This document shows, piece by piece, positions 25,143 through 34,251 of a stretch of 64,000 nt of DNA. Source of the DNA: Desulfobacteraceae bacterium (GTDB lineage Bacteria > Desulfobacterota > Desulfobacteria > Desulfobacterales > Desulfobacteraceae); NCBI GenBank assembly GCA_016743945.1, contig JADGFI010000008.1, positions 1 through 64,000 on the forward strand. The letters run 5' to 3'. The notes under the pieces were generated by a model. The model saw only the letters and a program-made list of their open reading frames with translations, had not been told where the DNA came from and searched no databases. A program made the translations under genes and the position numbers. Every line of letters begins with the position of its first letter. The first letter of the stretch is position 1.

Positions 25143-26930
25143 ATGAACTTCCGTCAGAATGCCAAGGCAACAGAGATTGCAGTTGCAGGAAAATGGCTCT
25201 TCTATTTTATCCTCATCGGCATCATTGCAGGGCTTGGTGCCATCCTTTTCCATTATTTGTGCGGCCTTGGCATGCATTATTTCCTGGATTTAATGGCAGG
25301 GTACAGACCAGGGTCACCGGCGGGTGAACATCTGCTTTTGCCCCATACTCAAACCCCGTTCAATCGCTGGATATTGCTGATCCTGCCAGCTCTCGGCGGC
25401 CTTGTGTCCGGATGGCTGGTCTATACATTTGCACCGGAAGCCGAAGGCCATGGGACCGACGCTGCCATTGACGCCTACCACCACAAAGGCGGTCATATCA
25501 GAAGCAGGATTCCCTTTATCAAAACCATTGCCTCTACCATTACCCTGACCACGGGAGGATCCGGCGGCAGGGAAGGGCCCATAGCACAAATAGGTGCTGG
25601 ATTTGGTTCTTTTCTGGCCACCAAACTAAAGTTGTCTGAACGGGAACGGCGGATCATGATGGCTGCCGGCATTGGTGCCGGCGTGGGCAGTATTTTTCGC
25701 GCCCCCCTGGCAGGAGCCCTGTTTGCGGCTGAAGTCCTTTACCGGGACCCGGATTTTGAATCGGAAGTCATCATTCCTGCCGGGATTTCCTCGGTGGTGG
25801 CCTATTGCCTGTTCTGCCTGGCCTTTGGCTGGGGGTCTTTGTTTGATTCACCCGATTTTAAATTTCAAAATCCCCTGGAGCTTGGACCTTATATGGTGCT
25901 TGCCGGTGTTCTTGTGGTGACCGGAGTTCTTTATGTTAAAGTGTTTTACGGGGTGGTTGACCTGTTCAAAAAATTTAAAGTGCCCAACCATATAAAGCCT
26001 GCCATTGGCGGCCTTTTAACCGGTATCATCGGTTTTTTTCTGCCCTACACCCTGGCCTTCGGGTATGGTATCGCCCAGGATGCCATCTTTAACAAGGTCG
26101 CCATTCCCACCCTGATTTTCCTGGCCATCGGCAAGATATTTACCACCTCTTTTTCCATCGGGTCTGGAGGCAGTGGCGGAGTGTTCGGTCCCTCCATTGT
26201 CATTGGCGGTGCTATGGGAGGAGCGGTCGGCAAGATTTTTAATATGCTCATCCCCACCATTGTCACCCATCCCGGCTCCTTTGTAATTGTGGGCATGGCC
26301 GGTTTTTTTACAGCCGTCTCCAACACCCCCATTTCCACTATTATTTTTGTCTCAGAGATGACCAATTCCTATCATTTATTGCTGCCAAGCCTGCTGGTAT
26401 GTTCCTTGTGTTATCTTTTGGCCAAGCGATGGACTATTTTTGAAAACCAGGTCAAATCAAGGATTGATTCACCGGCCCACGCCGGCGAGTTCATGATGGA
26501 CATTCTCCAGACCATGAAGGTGGAAAATTTAACGCCCCTGATAAAGGATGTAAGGTGTGTGAACGAAGACATGCCCTTTAGTGAATTCAAAAAAATCTTT
26601 CAAACCACCAAACAACATTATTTCCCGGTTATGAATGGGAAGGGTGATTTTTCCGGAATCTTTTCATCCACAGATATCCGGGAGGTGATTTTTACCAGCC
26701 ACCTTGAAGACCTTGTGGTCATGAAGGATATCATGGTATCAGATATCATCACCACCACCCCGTCCGAAGATTTAAACACCGTGCTCTTAAAGCTGACCCA
26801 GAAAAATATTGATGCATTGCCGGTTGTTACTGGAGAGGACCACGGGTCTTTTCTGGGGTTGATCTACAGGCGGGATATCATTTCTCATTATAATGATCAC
26901 GTTAAAAAAATCCGTGATCATGAACACTAA
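25143..26930 (+). CDS. ClC-family anion channel/transporter with C-terminal CBS pair
   Basis: The membrane part (about residues 1-430) is a ClC protein: GGSGGREGPIAQIG carries the gating glutamate and GSGGSGGVFGPS is the second filter loop. The usual GSGIP filter motif is replaced by GHGTD (in EAEGHGTDAAIDAYHH), so anion selectivity may differ from chloride/proton exchange. The C-terminal ~150 residues are two CBS domains that probably bind adenine nucleotides. A perfect 9-bp inverted repeat lies inside the last codons. Confidence 0.9.
   Translation: MNFRQNAKATEIAVAGKWLFYFILIGIIAGLGAILFHYLCGLGMHYFLDLMAGYRPGSPAGEHLLLPHTQTPFNRWILLILPALGGLVSGWLVYTFAPEAEGHGTDAAIDAYHHKGGHIRSRIPFIKTIASTITLTTGGSGGREGPIAQIGAGFGSFLATKLKLSERERRIMMAAGIGAGVGSIFRAPLAGALFAAEVLYRDPDFESEVIIPAGISSVVAYCLFCLAFGWGSLFDSPDFKFQNPLELGPYMVLAGVLVVTGVLYVKVFYGVVDLFKKFKVPNHIKPAIGGLLTGIIGFFLPYTLAFGYGIAQDAIFNKVAIPTLIFLAIGKIFTTSFSIGSGGSGGVFGPSIVIGGAMGGAVGKIFNMLIPTIVTHPGSFVIVGMAGFFTAVSNTPISTIIFVSEMTNSYHLLLPSLLVCSLCYLLAKRWTIFENQVKSRIDSPAHAGEFMMDILQTMKVENLTPLIKDVRCVNEDMPFSEFKKIFQTTKQHYFPVMNGKGDFSGIFSSTDIREVIFTSHLEDLVVMKDIMVSDIITTTPSEDLNTVLLKLTQKNIDALPVVTGEDHGSFLGLIYRRDIISHYNDHVKKIRDHEH
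26893..26921. repeat. 9-bp inverted repeat at the end of the ClC gene
   Basis: ATGATCACG (26893-26901) and CGTGATCAT (26913-26921) are perfect inverses with an 11-base A-rich spacer. It lies inside the final codons and lacks a T tract, so a protein site or a weak hairpin is possible. Confidence 0.45.
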
Positions 26931-26957
26931 CAAAAGGTCACGACCAACAAAAGGTCA
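26929..26957. repeat. tandem duplication (period 17) between the ClC and truA 3' ends
   Basis: The 12-base unit AACAAAAGGTCA occurs at 26929-26940 and again at 26946-26957. It overlaps the stop codons of both convergent genes. Confidence 0.7.
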
Positions 26958-27716
26958 AGAATAGTTCACCTGCTTTAAAAACAATCCCCTTGCCGGGGCT
27001 GTTTTGCCGGCAAGCTTGCGGTCTTTTGCCATAAAGATCTCTTCAAATTGTTTTGGTTCAATTTTATTTAAACCTACATCCACCAAGGTTCCCATGATAT
27101 TTCGTACCATATTTTTTAAAAATCCCGAGGCGGATATTTTAAAGACCACCAGATTTTTTTGAAGTGGGGAACTATTTTCAAGGGATTCAACACGGGCAAA
27201 AAAGACTTCCCGGATGGAGGAGGTCCTGAGGCTGCCGGTATTTTCAAAGGATTTAAAGTCATGAATACCTGTGATCAGATTACAACATTGGTTCATCAGG
27301 GCAAGGTCCAGAGGGGGGGTAATCTGCCACAGATAGCCCCCCCCAATGGCACAGGGATCCGGCCGATTTAAAATGTAATAGTTATATTCCTTGGACCTTG
27401 CCTGGTACTGGGCATGAAATGTTTCCTTTTCCACCGAACACTCACGGATCACAATGGAAGGTTTCAGCAGGGAGTTCAGTCCTTTTTTCAATACCAGAGG
27501 ATCCATTTGGGTCCGGGCATGGAAATGGGCCACCTGGCCCAGGGCATGAACGCCGGCATCGGTTCGTCCGGAGCCTCGGATGGAAATTTTCTGGTTGAGA
27601 ATATGGCTCAGGGCAGACTCTAATTCTCCTTGGATCGTCCGTTCTTTTGTTTGCCGTTGCCACCCAAAAAACAAGGTGCCGTCATATTCAACAATCAGCT
27701 TAAAACAGCGTTTCAT
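26955..27716 (-). CDS. truA: tRNA pseudouridine(38-40) synthase
   Basis: Converts U38-U40 of the tRNA anticodon arm to pseudouridine. The N-terminus shows VEYDGTLFFGWQRQ and the catalytic Asp in GSGRTDAGVHALGQVAHF; the KNMVRNIMGTLVDVG segment is also family-typical. The start at 27716 has an AGGAAG site close upstream and overlaps the marR stop by 17 bases, which implies translational coupling; an alternative Met lies at 27734. Confidence 0.95.
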   Translation of the reverse strand: MKRCFKLIVEYDGTLFFGWQRQTKERTIQGELESALSHILNQKISIRGSGRTDAGVHALGQVAHFHARTQMDPLVLKKGLNSLLKPSIVIRECSVEKETFHAQYQARSKEYNYYILNRPDPCAIGGGYLWQITPPLDLALMNQCCNLITGIHDFKSFENTGSLRTSSIREVFFARVESLENSSPLQKNLVVFKISASGFLKNMVRNIMGTLVDVGLNKIEPKQFEEIFMAKDRKLAGKTAPARGLFLKQVNYS

Positions 27717-28167
27717 TGTCTTCCTGGTTATCAAAATTTTCCATTATCTGTTCATTGGCTTTTGAAATCCGATGGGAAAGGTCCATGGCTGATGTTGCCC
27801 CTAAAATTTGGGAATAACGTAAATACAAACGTTTATAGGCCATGGCAATCGCTGTCTGCATGTCCAGACTCTTTTGGGTGGGGAAAATTAAAACAGATTT
27901 GCCCTTGGATTTACGGGCGACCAACTTTTTTTTTGCCAGAGAATCAATGAAACGGGTTATGGTGGAGGGGGTCAGGTGCAATAGGCGGCTCAATTCCTTG
28001 GGACCGATTCCCGGTGTATCAAAAACCAATAACAATAATGATGCATGGGCAGGAGACAGTTTCAAGGGCTTAAACTCAATCTCGGCCAGCTTGAGCAATT
28101 GCCTGGAAAATGCATTGGTACTAAAAAATAAACAAGTATCAAGAAAATTGTGTTTGGGAGCTTCCAT
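27700..28167 (-). CDS. MarR-family transcriptional regulator
   Basis: The 155-residue protein has a winged-helix DNA-binding domain: the recognition region GIGPKELSRLLHLTPSTITRF and the wing KKLVARKSKGKSVLIFPT. Flanking helices would form the dimer and a ligand pocket. It is divergent from argJ and overlaps truA downstream. A near-palindrome 20 bases upstream of the start (28188-28199) is a candidate autoregulatory operator. The effector is unknown. Confidence 0.88.
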   Translation of the reverse strand: MEAPKHNFLDTCLFFSTNAFSRQLLKLAEIEFKPLKLSPAHASLLLLVFDTPGIGPKELSRLLHLTPSTITRFIDSLAKKKLVARKSKGKSVLIFPTQKSLDMQTAIAMAYKRLYLRYSQILGATSAMDLSHRISKANEQIMENFDNQEDNETLF

Positions 28168-28187
28168 CTTTAGCCTTTTTTTATGTA

Positions 28188-28199
28188 TTGTATGTACAA
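28188..28199. promoter_or_regulatory. candidate MarR operator
   Basis: TTGTA-TG-TACAA is a 5+2+5 palindrome located 21 bases upstream of the marR start codon. MarR proteins usually bind such half-sites in their own promoters. Assignment is by position and symmetry only. Confidence 0.35.
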
Positions 28200-28404
28200 G
28201 TATTATTTTTTTCCATTTATGTCAACCAATTACCCCGGATAACAGCCAGGACAATTTTTCATGTTGATAAGGATCGAAAAACAAATATTTTTTGTTCAAT
28301 TTATTATGTTCTCGATCCTAAACCATTTACAGCTGTCACTATCACGAGTATAATAGCCGATTTAATACGATACTATTTGTATGGATTACACAGGAGCCAT
28401 CGGA

Positions 28405-29604
28405 ATGAAAGGGTTTAAATTTGCCGGAATCTACGCCGGAATTAAAAAGAACGGTCCTAGGGATCTTGGATTAATATTTTGTGATAAACCCGCCACAGCA
28501 GCGGCTTTGTTTACGAAGAACCGGGTGGTGGCAGCTCCGGTGATCCTTGGAAAAAAAACCATCAAACGAGGGGTATGCCAGGCTGTATTGGTTAATTCGG
28601 GCAATGCCAATTGCTTTACTGGAAGTCAGGGCCTTTTGGATGCCAGGGCAACGGCGGCCATGGTTGCAAAGGAATTTAATATCCCCGAAGACCTTGTCAT
28701 GGTCTCTTCCACCGGTGTGATTGGCGCCCCCTTGCCCATGGACCGATTTAAATCAGGCGTCCCCCGATTAAAGGAAGAAATCGGTTTAAAAAATAAGATC
28801 CCTACCGGTAGTCTGGAAGATTTTGCCCAGGCCATTCTCACCACGGACACCTGTCAAAAAATTGTTAGGGAAAAGGGCAGTATTGAAACCCCCCAAGGGC
28901 CTAAAGCGGTTTCTATAATGGGGATTGCCAAAGGCTCGGGCATGATCCGGCCAGACATGGCCACCATGCTGGCCTATGTCTTGACCGATGCTGATCTCAC
29001 TGCCACAGATTTGCATCAAGCGCTCCTGGCGGCCAATGAACGCTCCTTTAACCGGATCACAGTGGACGGAGATACCAGCACCAATGATACCCTTCTTTGC
29101 CTTGCCAGCGGTGAAGGCCCTGCCTGTATCCGGGATGATGCCGGGCTTACGGTTTTCCAAAATTTGCTTGAAAAGGTCTGCTTAAAATTGGGTAAAATGA
29201 TTGTCAAAGACGGGGAGGGAGCGACCAAGGTGATCCAGATCACCGTCAGGGGAGGCAAAACCCAGGAAGATGCCTTTAAAGCCGCAGAAGCCATTGCCCA
29301 TTCCAATTTGGTCAAAACCGCCATTTACGGGGAAGATCCTAATTGGGGAAGAATTACTGCGGCGGCCGGCCGTTCCGGCGCCTTTGTTGACCCGGATAAA
29401 ATGGATCTGTATTTTGAAAAAATTCCTTTGGTTTTAAAGGGGTGCTGGCTGGGACAAGCGGCAGAAAAAAAAGCCGCCCAGGTCATGAAAGCCCCTGAGA
29501 TAAATATTGTTCTTGATTTAAACCTGGGGGATAAAACAGATCGTTTTTTATTTTGTGACTTTAGTGAGAACTATGTAAAAATCAATGCAGATTACAGGTC
29601 TTAA
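28405..29604 (+). CDS. argJ: bifunctional glutamate N-acetyltransferase / amino-acid N-acetyltransferase
   Basis: ArgJ moves acetyl groups from N-acetylornithine to glutamate in the arginine cyclic pathway and is made as a precursor that self-cleaves. The cleavage motif is present as KGSGMIRPDMATMLAYVLTDA, with the nucleophilic Thr after Ala. NSGNANCFTG and the C-terminal NWGRITAAAGRSG are also family-typical. The start at 28405 has an AGGAG site; an earlier ATG at 28381 has none. The 399-residue length is normal. No other arg gene is nearby. Confidence 0.94.
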   Translation: MKGFKFAGIYAGIKKNGPRDLGLIFCDKPATAAALFTKNRVVAAPVILGKKTIKRGVCQAVLVNSGNANCFTGSQGLLDARATAAMVAKEFNIPEDLVMVSSTGVIGAPLPMDRFKSGVPRLKEEIGLKNKIPTGSLEDFAQAILTTDTCQKIVREKGSIETPQGPKAVSIMGIAKGSGMIRPDMATMLAYVLTDADLTATDLHQALLAANERSFNRITVDGDTSTNDTLLCLASGEGPACIRDDAGLTVFQNLLEKVCLKLGKMIVKDGEGATKVIQITVRGGKTQEDAFKAAEAIAHSNLVKTAIYGEDPNWGRITAAAGRSGAFVDPDKMDLYFEKIPLVLKGCWLGQAAEKKAAQVMKAPEINIVLDLNLGDKTDRFLFCDFSENYVKINADYRS

Positions 29605-29606
29605 AG

Positions 29607-30302
29607 ATGCGGTTGCAAAAATTTTTGGCCCATGCCGGTATCTGCTCCAGGCGTAAAGCTGAAACTTTTATTCTGGAAGGGCGGGTAAGGGTCAATGGTT
29701 TGAAAATTATCACCCTTGGCACCCAGGTTGACCCTGAAAAGGATCAGGTGATGTTTGATAATAAACCGGTCACCTTCCCCGCAGCCTCTGACGGGTACAC
29801 CTATATTGCGGTGAATAAACCTTGCGGGGTGATTACCTCCTGCTCCCAGAAAAATGCCAGAATCATCCTGGACCTGGTGCCCATCAAAAAAAGGGTTTAT
29901 CCCATTGGCCGCCTGGACAAGGATTCAGTGGGACTTGTCCTTCTCACCGATGACGGTGAGCTCCATAACAGGCTTTCTCACCCTTCCCATAACCATGAAA
30001 AAGAATATCTGGTGAAAACTTTTTCACCTTTACCGGACAGGGCATTAAAGGTCATGGCAGACGGCATGGTTATTGAAGGGGTCAAAACCAGAAAAGCCGC
30101 AGTCAAACGCATGGCTAAAAATGAATTTAAGATTGTCCTCAAGCAGGGCAGAAACCGACAGATCCGGAAAATGGTGGAACAAACCCACAACAAGGTTGAT
30201 ACCCTCAAACGAATTCGAATGGCAAATATCAACCTTGGGGATTTGAAGGAAAGTGACTGGCGTTATCTGACGGCCCGGGAAATTAAAGTCCTCACCCAGT
30301 GA
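29607..30302 (+). CDS. RsuA/RluB/RluE-family rRNA pseudouridine synthase
   Basis: An N-terminal S4 RNA-binding domain (RLQKFLAHAGICSRRKAE, about residues 1-60) precedes the catalytic domain with the Asp in GRLDKDSVGLVLLTDDG and the KQGRNRQIRKM motif. Length and motifs best match the RluB group (23S rRNA), but the exact target uridine cannot be decided. It starts two bases after the argJ stop, so the pair is an operon. Confidence 0.85.
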   Translation: MRLQKFLAHAGICSRRKAETFILEGRVRVNGLKIITLGTQVDPEKDQVMFDNKPVTFPAASDGYTYIAVNKPCGVITSCSQKNARIILDLVPIKKRVYPIGRLDKDSVGLVLLTDDGELHNRLSHPSHNHEKEYLVKTFSPLPDRALKVMADGMVIEGVKTRKAAVKRMAKNEFKIVLKQGRNRQIRKMVEQTHNKVDTLKRIRMANINLGDLKESDWRYLTAREIKVLTQ

Positions 30303-30336
30303 CCCGTGATCCGTCACCCGTGATCCGTCACCGGTG
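30302..30336. repeat. tandem 14-bp repeat after the pseudouridine synthase stop
   Basis: The unit ACCCGTGATCCGTC is present twice without mismatch (30302-30315 and 30316-30329), with a partial third copy. The first copy overlaps the stop codon. Confidence 0.8.
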
Positions 30337-30352
30337 GCCTACCACCCATGCC

Positions 30353-31363
30353 TTACCCCAGCGACCTGATCCCGATGGTTTTTCTGATTTTATCCAGGAA
30401 AGGAACTGAAAATTCTCTGGCCTTGACAGCCCCGGCCTTCAGGATGGTTTCGATGTCGCCAGGGTTTTGGATCAGTTCATCGTACCGGGTTCTGGGTTCT
30501 TTTAATATCTGGTTAATATATTCGAATAATTCTTGTTTCATGGTTCCCCAGGCAATCCCTTTGGCATAGCGTTCTGCCATGGCTTGGGTTTCAGATTCCG
30601 TGGCAAAGGCCTTGTATATGGAAAACAGGGTACAGGTCTTAGGATCTTTGGGTTCATCGGGGCCGATGGAATTGGTGGCAATTTTCATGACCATTTTTCG
30701 AAGCTGTTTTTCCGTATCAAACAAGGGAATGAAATTATTATAGCTTTTGCTCATTTTTCTGCCGTCCAGCCCTGACAAAACGGCAGAGGATTCATCCACC
30801 ACCACCTCGGGAAGGATAAATAATTTTTTATATTGATGGTTAAAGCGGCCGGCAATATCCCGTGTCATTTCAAGGTGCTGAATCTGATCCTTTCCCACGG
30901 GTACTTTTCTGGCGTTAAACATGAGAATGTCCGCTGCCATGAGAATGGGATATGAAAACAAGCCCATGGTGATTCCCTTGTCTGAATCCTTATTCTTGTC
31001 CGCCTCATTTTCCTGGATCGCTGCCTTGTAGGCATGGGCCCGGTTCATTAACCCTTTTGCTGTCAAACAGGTTAATATCCATGTGAGTTCCGGGATTTCA
31101 GGAATATCAGACTGGCGGTAAAAAACACAGTTTTCATAATCCAATCCCAGGGCGATCCAGGCAGCTGCAATCTCCAGGGAAGAGCGTTCCCGTTTTTTTG
31201 GATCGTGGTTTTTGATCAGCGAATGGTAATCCGCCAAAAAATAATAGGAGGTGAGATCCCGTCTTTTACTGGATTCAACTGCAGGACGAATGGCACCTAC
31301 ATAATTGCCTAGATGGGGGGTGCCGCTGGGGGTTATGCCGGTTAAAAAATCTGCATTCTTCAT
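30353..31363 (-). CDS. trpS: tryptophanyl-tRNA synthetase
   Basis: Class I synthetase that charges tRNA-Trp. The HIGH-type motif is PHLGNYVG (in GITPSGTPHLGNYVGA) and the KMSKS loop is GRKMSKSYNN. The 336-residue length is standard for bacterial TrpRS. It lies 80 bases downstream of the tRNA nucleotidyltransferase fusion on the same strand. Confidence 0.95.
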   Translation of the reverse strand: MKNADFLTGITPSGTPHLGNYVGAIRPAVESSKRRDLTSYYFLADYHSLIKNHDPKKRERSSLEIAAAWIALGLDYENCVFYRQSDIPEIPELTWILTCLTAKGLMNRAHAYKAAIQENEADKNKDSDKGITMGLFSYPILMAADILMFNARKVPVGKDQIQHLEMTRDIAGRFNHQYKKLFILPEVVVDESSAVLSGLDGRKMSKSYNNFIPLFDTEKQLRKMVMKIATNSIGPDEPKDPKTCTLFSIYKAFATESETQAMAERYAKGIAWGTMKQELFEYINQILKEPRTRYDELIQNPGDIETILKAGAVKAREFSVPFLDKIRKTIGIRSLG

Positions 31364-31443
31364 TTATATTCCTAAACTTATAGCGTTAATTTAATGAGTT
31401 GAGATAATTTGAAAACAAGAAGGGATTATCAAAAACCTTGGCT

Positions 31444-34119
31444 TTAATCAATAAGTTTGTTCTCTTGGGCATATTGGCTGGCAAATAAAATTTCCTTTTC
31501 CAAGGTCTCAAGTTTATTGTCCAGTTTTTCGTTGATAATCAGGTTTAAAATTTGGGTAAACACGGGACCTGGTTTAATCCCCATTGCCAATAGATCTTTC
31601 CCACAGATGATAGGGGTGATATATCTGTGGCGGGTGTAAAAATTGGATATGGCTTTTCTGACGGCTTCATCTTTTGCCAATGCCATCATATACAAGATAA
31701 ACTCAGTGTTAAAATTGATAAGCCCCCAATAAAGTTCCTGGCGGGTGAGGGGATAGGCGTTTTCAATGAGCGCCAGTCTATTTTCCGCCTTATATCTTTT
31801 TTCAACCAACAGGCTTTTTTCCTTTACCGGTATCATCAGCCGGTGGCAGATCTCTTCGCACACCCCATGGGAACATCGGTTTAAAAGGGCCATAAAATAT
31901 ACTGCCCACCGGGGATATGGGTCGTCTAAATAGAGCAGGTCATGCCAGGTCAATGTTTTGTTCACAGATTCAAACAATGCATATGTGGTGGGAGTTATCA
32001 ACAACTGCTTGTTGATAACCCGCTCAAGGCCGTAGGATTCCATGGTGTGAATGGCAGGAATCGGGTTGTCTTCTCCAAAAATCTGTTTTAGTTCAGACAG
32101 GACTCGAAGGCCGCTTAAATGCTTGAAACAATCAATTTTTACAGCATTTTTAATCAAGGTTGCGGTTACTTTTCCAATATTAAATCCAAACCTGTTTGCA
32201 AATTTAATGGCCCGAAATACCCGTGTGGGGTCTTCCACAAAACTCAAATTGTGGAGGGTTCGGATGGTTTTATCCTTTAAATCCCGGGTGGCCCCGAAAT
32301 AATCGATCAGGGTCCCAAAGGTATCTATGTTCAAAGAGAGGGCCAGGGTATTGATGGTAAAATCCCGTCGGGCAAGATCTTTTTTTATGGAACTTTTTTC
32401 AACAATGGGGAGCGCTGCCGGTGTGGCATAATATTCAAGACGGGCCGAGGCCACATCCACTTTGAAATTATCCGGAAAAATGATAACGGCTGTGCCAAAT
32501 TTTTTGTGGGTATTCACCCGGCACCCCTGCTGCCCGGCAAAAAATTTAGCAAACTCAATCCCATCGCCCTCCACCACAAGATCAATATCTTCAATTTTCC
32601 GATCCAGCATTAGATCACGGACAAACCCCCCGACAACGTAGAGGTTCGCCCCAAAATTCTTTCCCGCGGTACTGATACTTTTTAACAGGTTCTTTGTATT
32701 GGGAGCCAGTCGATTTTCAAAAAGGGTCTCTATCTGGCGTTTTTTGACCTGGTGTTTTTGGGAAACCTGACTTTGTGTCTGGGAGACTTCCCAATTGTGC
32801 TGCACCAGATAATTGAGAAGATCTGTTCGGGTGATAACGCCTTTTAAGTGACCGTCATCGATGACGGGTATGATCCGCTGCTTGCCCTCGATAATTTTTA
32901 ATTCAATCTCGGCCACATCGGCACCGGAAGAGACAAAATGAATTTCAGAATTCATATACTCACAAACCAATTGCCCATCCAATTGATGAAATAACACTTT
33001 TTCCACCACCTGCCGGGTAATGTAGCCTTCATAGGAATTGTTTTTCCCACTCACTACCAGGAGGGTATTCACATTGTACCGGGTCATGATTTTTCCGGCA
33101 TCTTTACAGGTTGAATGGGGGGCAATGGTGACGGCAGGTGATGACATCAGCTTTTTGACCACCTGTATGCTTTTGACGTCGCGTTTTAATTTGTCCAAAA
33201 GCATCATTTCCACCTGGGACAGGGTCTGGTTGTCAATCCTGGCAGATGCGGCAAAGGCGTGGCCACCACCGCCTATTTCTGTCATGAGTTTACCCACGTC
33301 CACCTCGGGTATCCTGTTCCGGGCAATGATATTTATTTTTGTCCCCATGAGCACAATGGCAAAAAAGATATCCAGATTTTCCATTCTCACAATTTTTTGA
33401 ACAATGGAAGCCAGATCCGGAATATAAGACGGGGAGGAAATGGTGGAAATATGCACATCAAGTCCGTTTATCCTGTGGACACTCATTTCGTTGAGCAGTT
33501 CATTGAGCCAGGTCACCTGTTCGGCCTTGATTTCTTTTACCACAAGACTTGCAATGGTGTTTAAGCTGGCACCGCAGGCGAGTAAAAAGCCGGCTTGAAT
33601 AAAATCTGTCTGGGTTGTGGAAGAAAAAGTAAAATTGCCTGTGTCCTCATAGATACCAAGGGCCATGACGGTTGCCTCTTCCGGGGTCAGTAAAATTTGT
33701 TGTTCCTGTAAAATTTCACTCAAAATGGTGGTGGTGGCACCATAGGCTTTTGAGATATCCACGTTGCCCTTGATATCACCGTCCATGGGGGGATGATGAT
33801 CATAGATTTTTATGAAAAGATCTTTTTTTTTCAATAATTTTGCGACCCGGGTCAGTCTGTTTGTTTGTCGGGTGTCCACAATGACAAGGGTGGTGACTTC
33901 TGAAAAATCGATCATTGCAGGATCGGCCATGTTGAAAAGATAACTCATTGAGCTGATAAAAAAGTCCCTTAAACTTTTTTCCTGGGACCCTGGAAAAACA
34001 ATAACAGCATCGGGATAGAGCTTTTGTGCGGCCAGCATGGAACCAATGGCATCAAAATCCGCATTCACATGGCTGGTGATGATGGTCCCAGCCTTTATTT
34101 TCTTGTTTTTTTTCCTCAA
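31444..34119 (-). CDS. tRNA nucleotidyltransferase / poly(A) polymerase with N-terminal DHH phosphoesterase and CBS domains
   Basis: The 891-residue chain combines a DHH/DHHA1 phosphoesterase (about residues 1-310, with NADFDAIGS, VDTRQ and YDHHPP), two CBS domains (about 320-440), and a class II nucleotidyltransferase head (about 470-700) with VGGFVRDLMLDRKIEDIDLV and RRDFTINTLAL. The last part adds CCA or A to tRNA 3' ends. In some bacteria such enzymes are A-adding only; a separate CC-adding enzyme would then exist elsewhere. The DHH part could degrade oligoribonucleotides or repair RNA ends. Confidence 0.9.
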   Translation of the reverse strand: MRKKNKKIKAGTIITSHVNADFDAIGSMLAAQKLYPDAVIVFPGSQEKSLRDFFISSMSYLFNMADPAMIDFSEVTTLVIVDTRQTNRLTRVAKLLKKKDLFIKIYDHHPPMDGDIKGNVDISKAYGATTTILSEILQEQQILLTPEEATVMALGIYEDTGNFTFSSTTQTDFIQAGFLLACGASLNTIASLVVKEIKAEQVTWLNELLNEMSVHRINGLDVHISTISSPSYIPDLASIVQKIVRMENLDIFFAIVLMGTKINIIARNRIPEVDVGKLMTEIGGGGHAFAASARIDNQTLSQVEMMLLDKLKRDVKSIQVVKKLMSSPAVTIAPHSTCKDAGKIMTRYNVNTLLVVSGKNNSYEGYITRQVVEKVLFHQLDGQLVCEYMNSEIHFVSSGADVAEIELKIIEGKQRIIPVIDDGHLKGVITRTDLLNYLVQHNWEVSQTQSQVSQKHQVKKRQIETLFENRLAPNTKNLLKSISTAGKNFGANLYVVGGFVRDLMLDRKIEDIDLVVEGDGIEFAKFFAGQQGCRVNTHKKFGTAVIIFPDNFKVDVASARLEYYATPAALPIVEKSSIKKDLARRDFTINTLALSLNIDTFGTLIDYFGATRDLKDKTIRTLHNLSFVEDPTRVFRAIKFANRFGFNIGKVTATLIKNAVKIDCFKHLSGLRVLSELKQIFGEDNPIPAIHTMESYGLERVINKQLLITPTTYALFESVNKTLTWHDLLYLDDPYPRWAVYFMALLNRCSHGVCEEICHRLMIPVKEKSLLVEKRYKAENRLALIENAYPLTRQELYWGLINFNTEFILYMMALAKDEAVRKAISNFYTRHRYITPIICGKDLLAMGIKPGPVFTQILNLIINEKLDNKLETLEKEILFASQYAQENKLID

Positions 34120-34251
34120 AAATCAACTCCTGTTGAAATAATAGAATGAAATTTATATAGTATATCTGTTTCAATTTTACAAATGTTGTGATTCTGGTAT
34201 ACTTAGTTTTCTAGTATCAACGGTATTGAAACCATAAAATAAGGATGTGTC

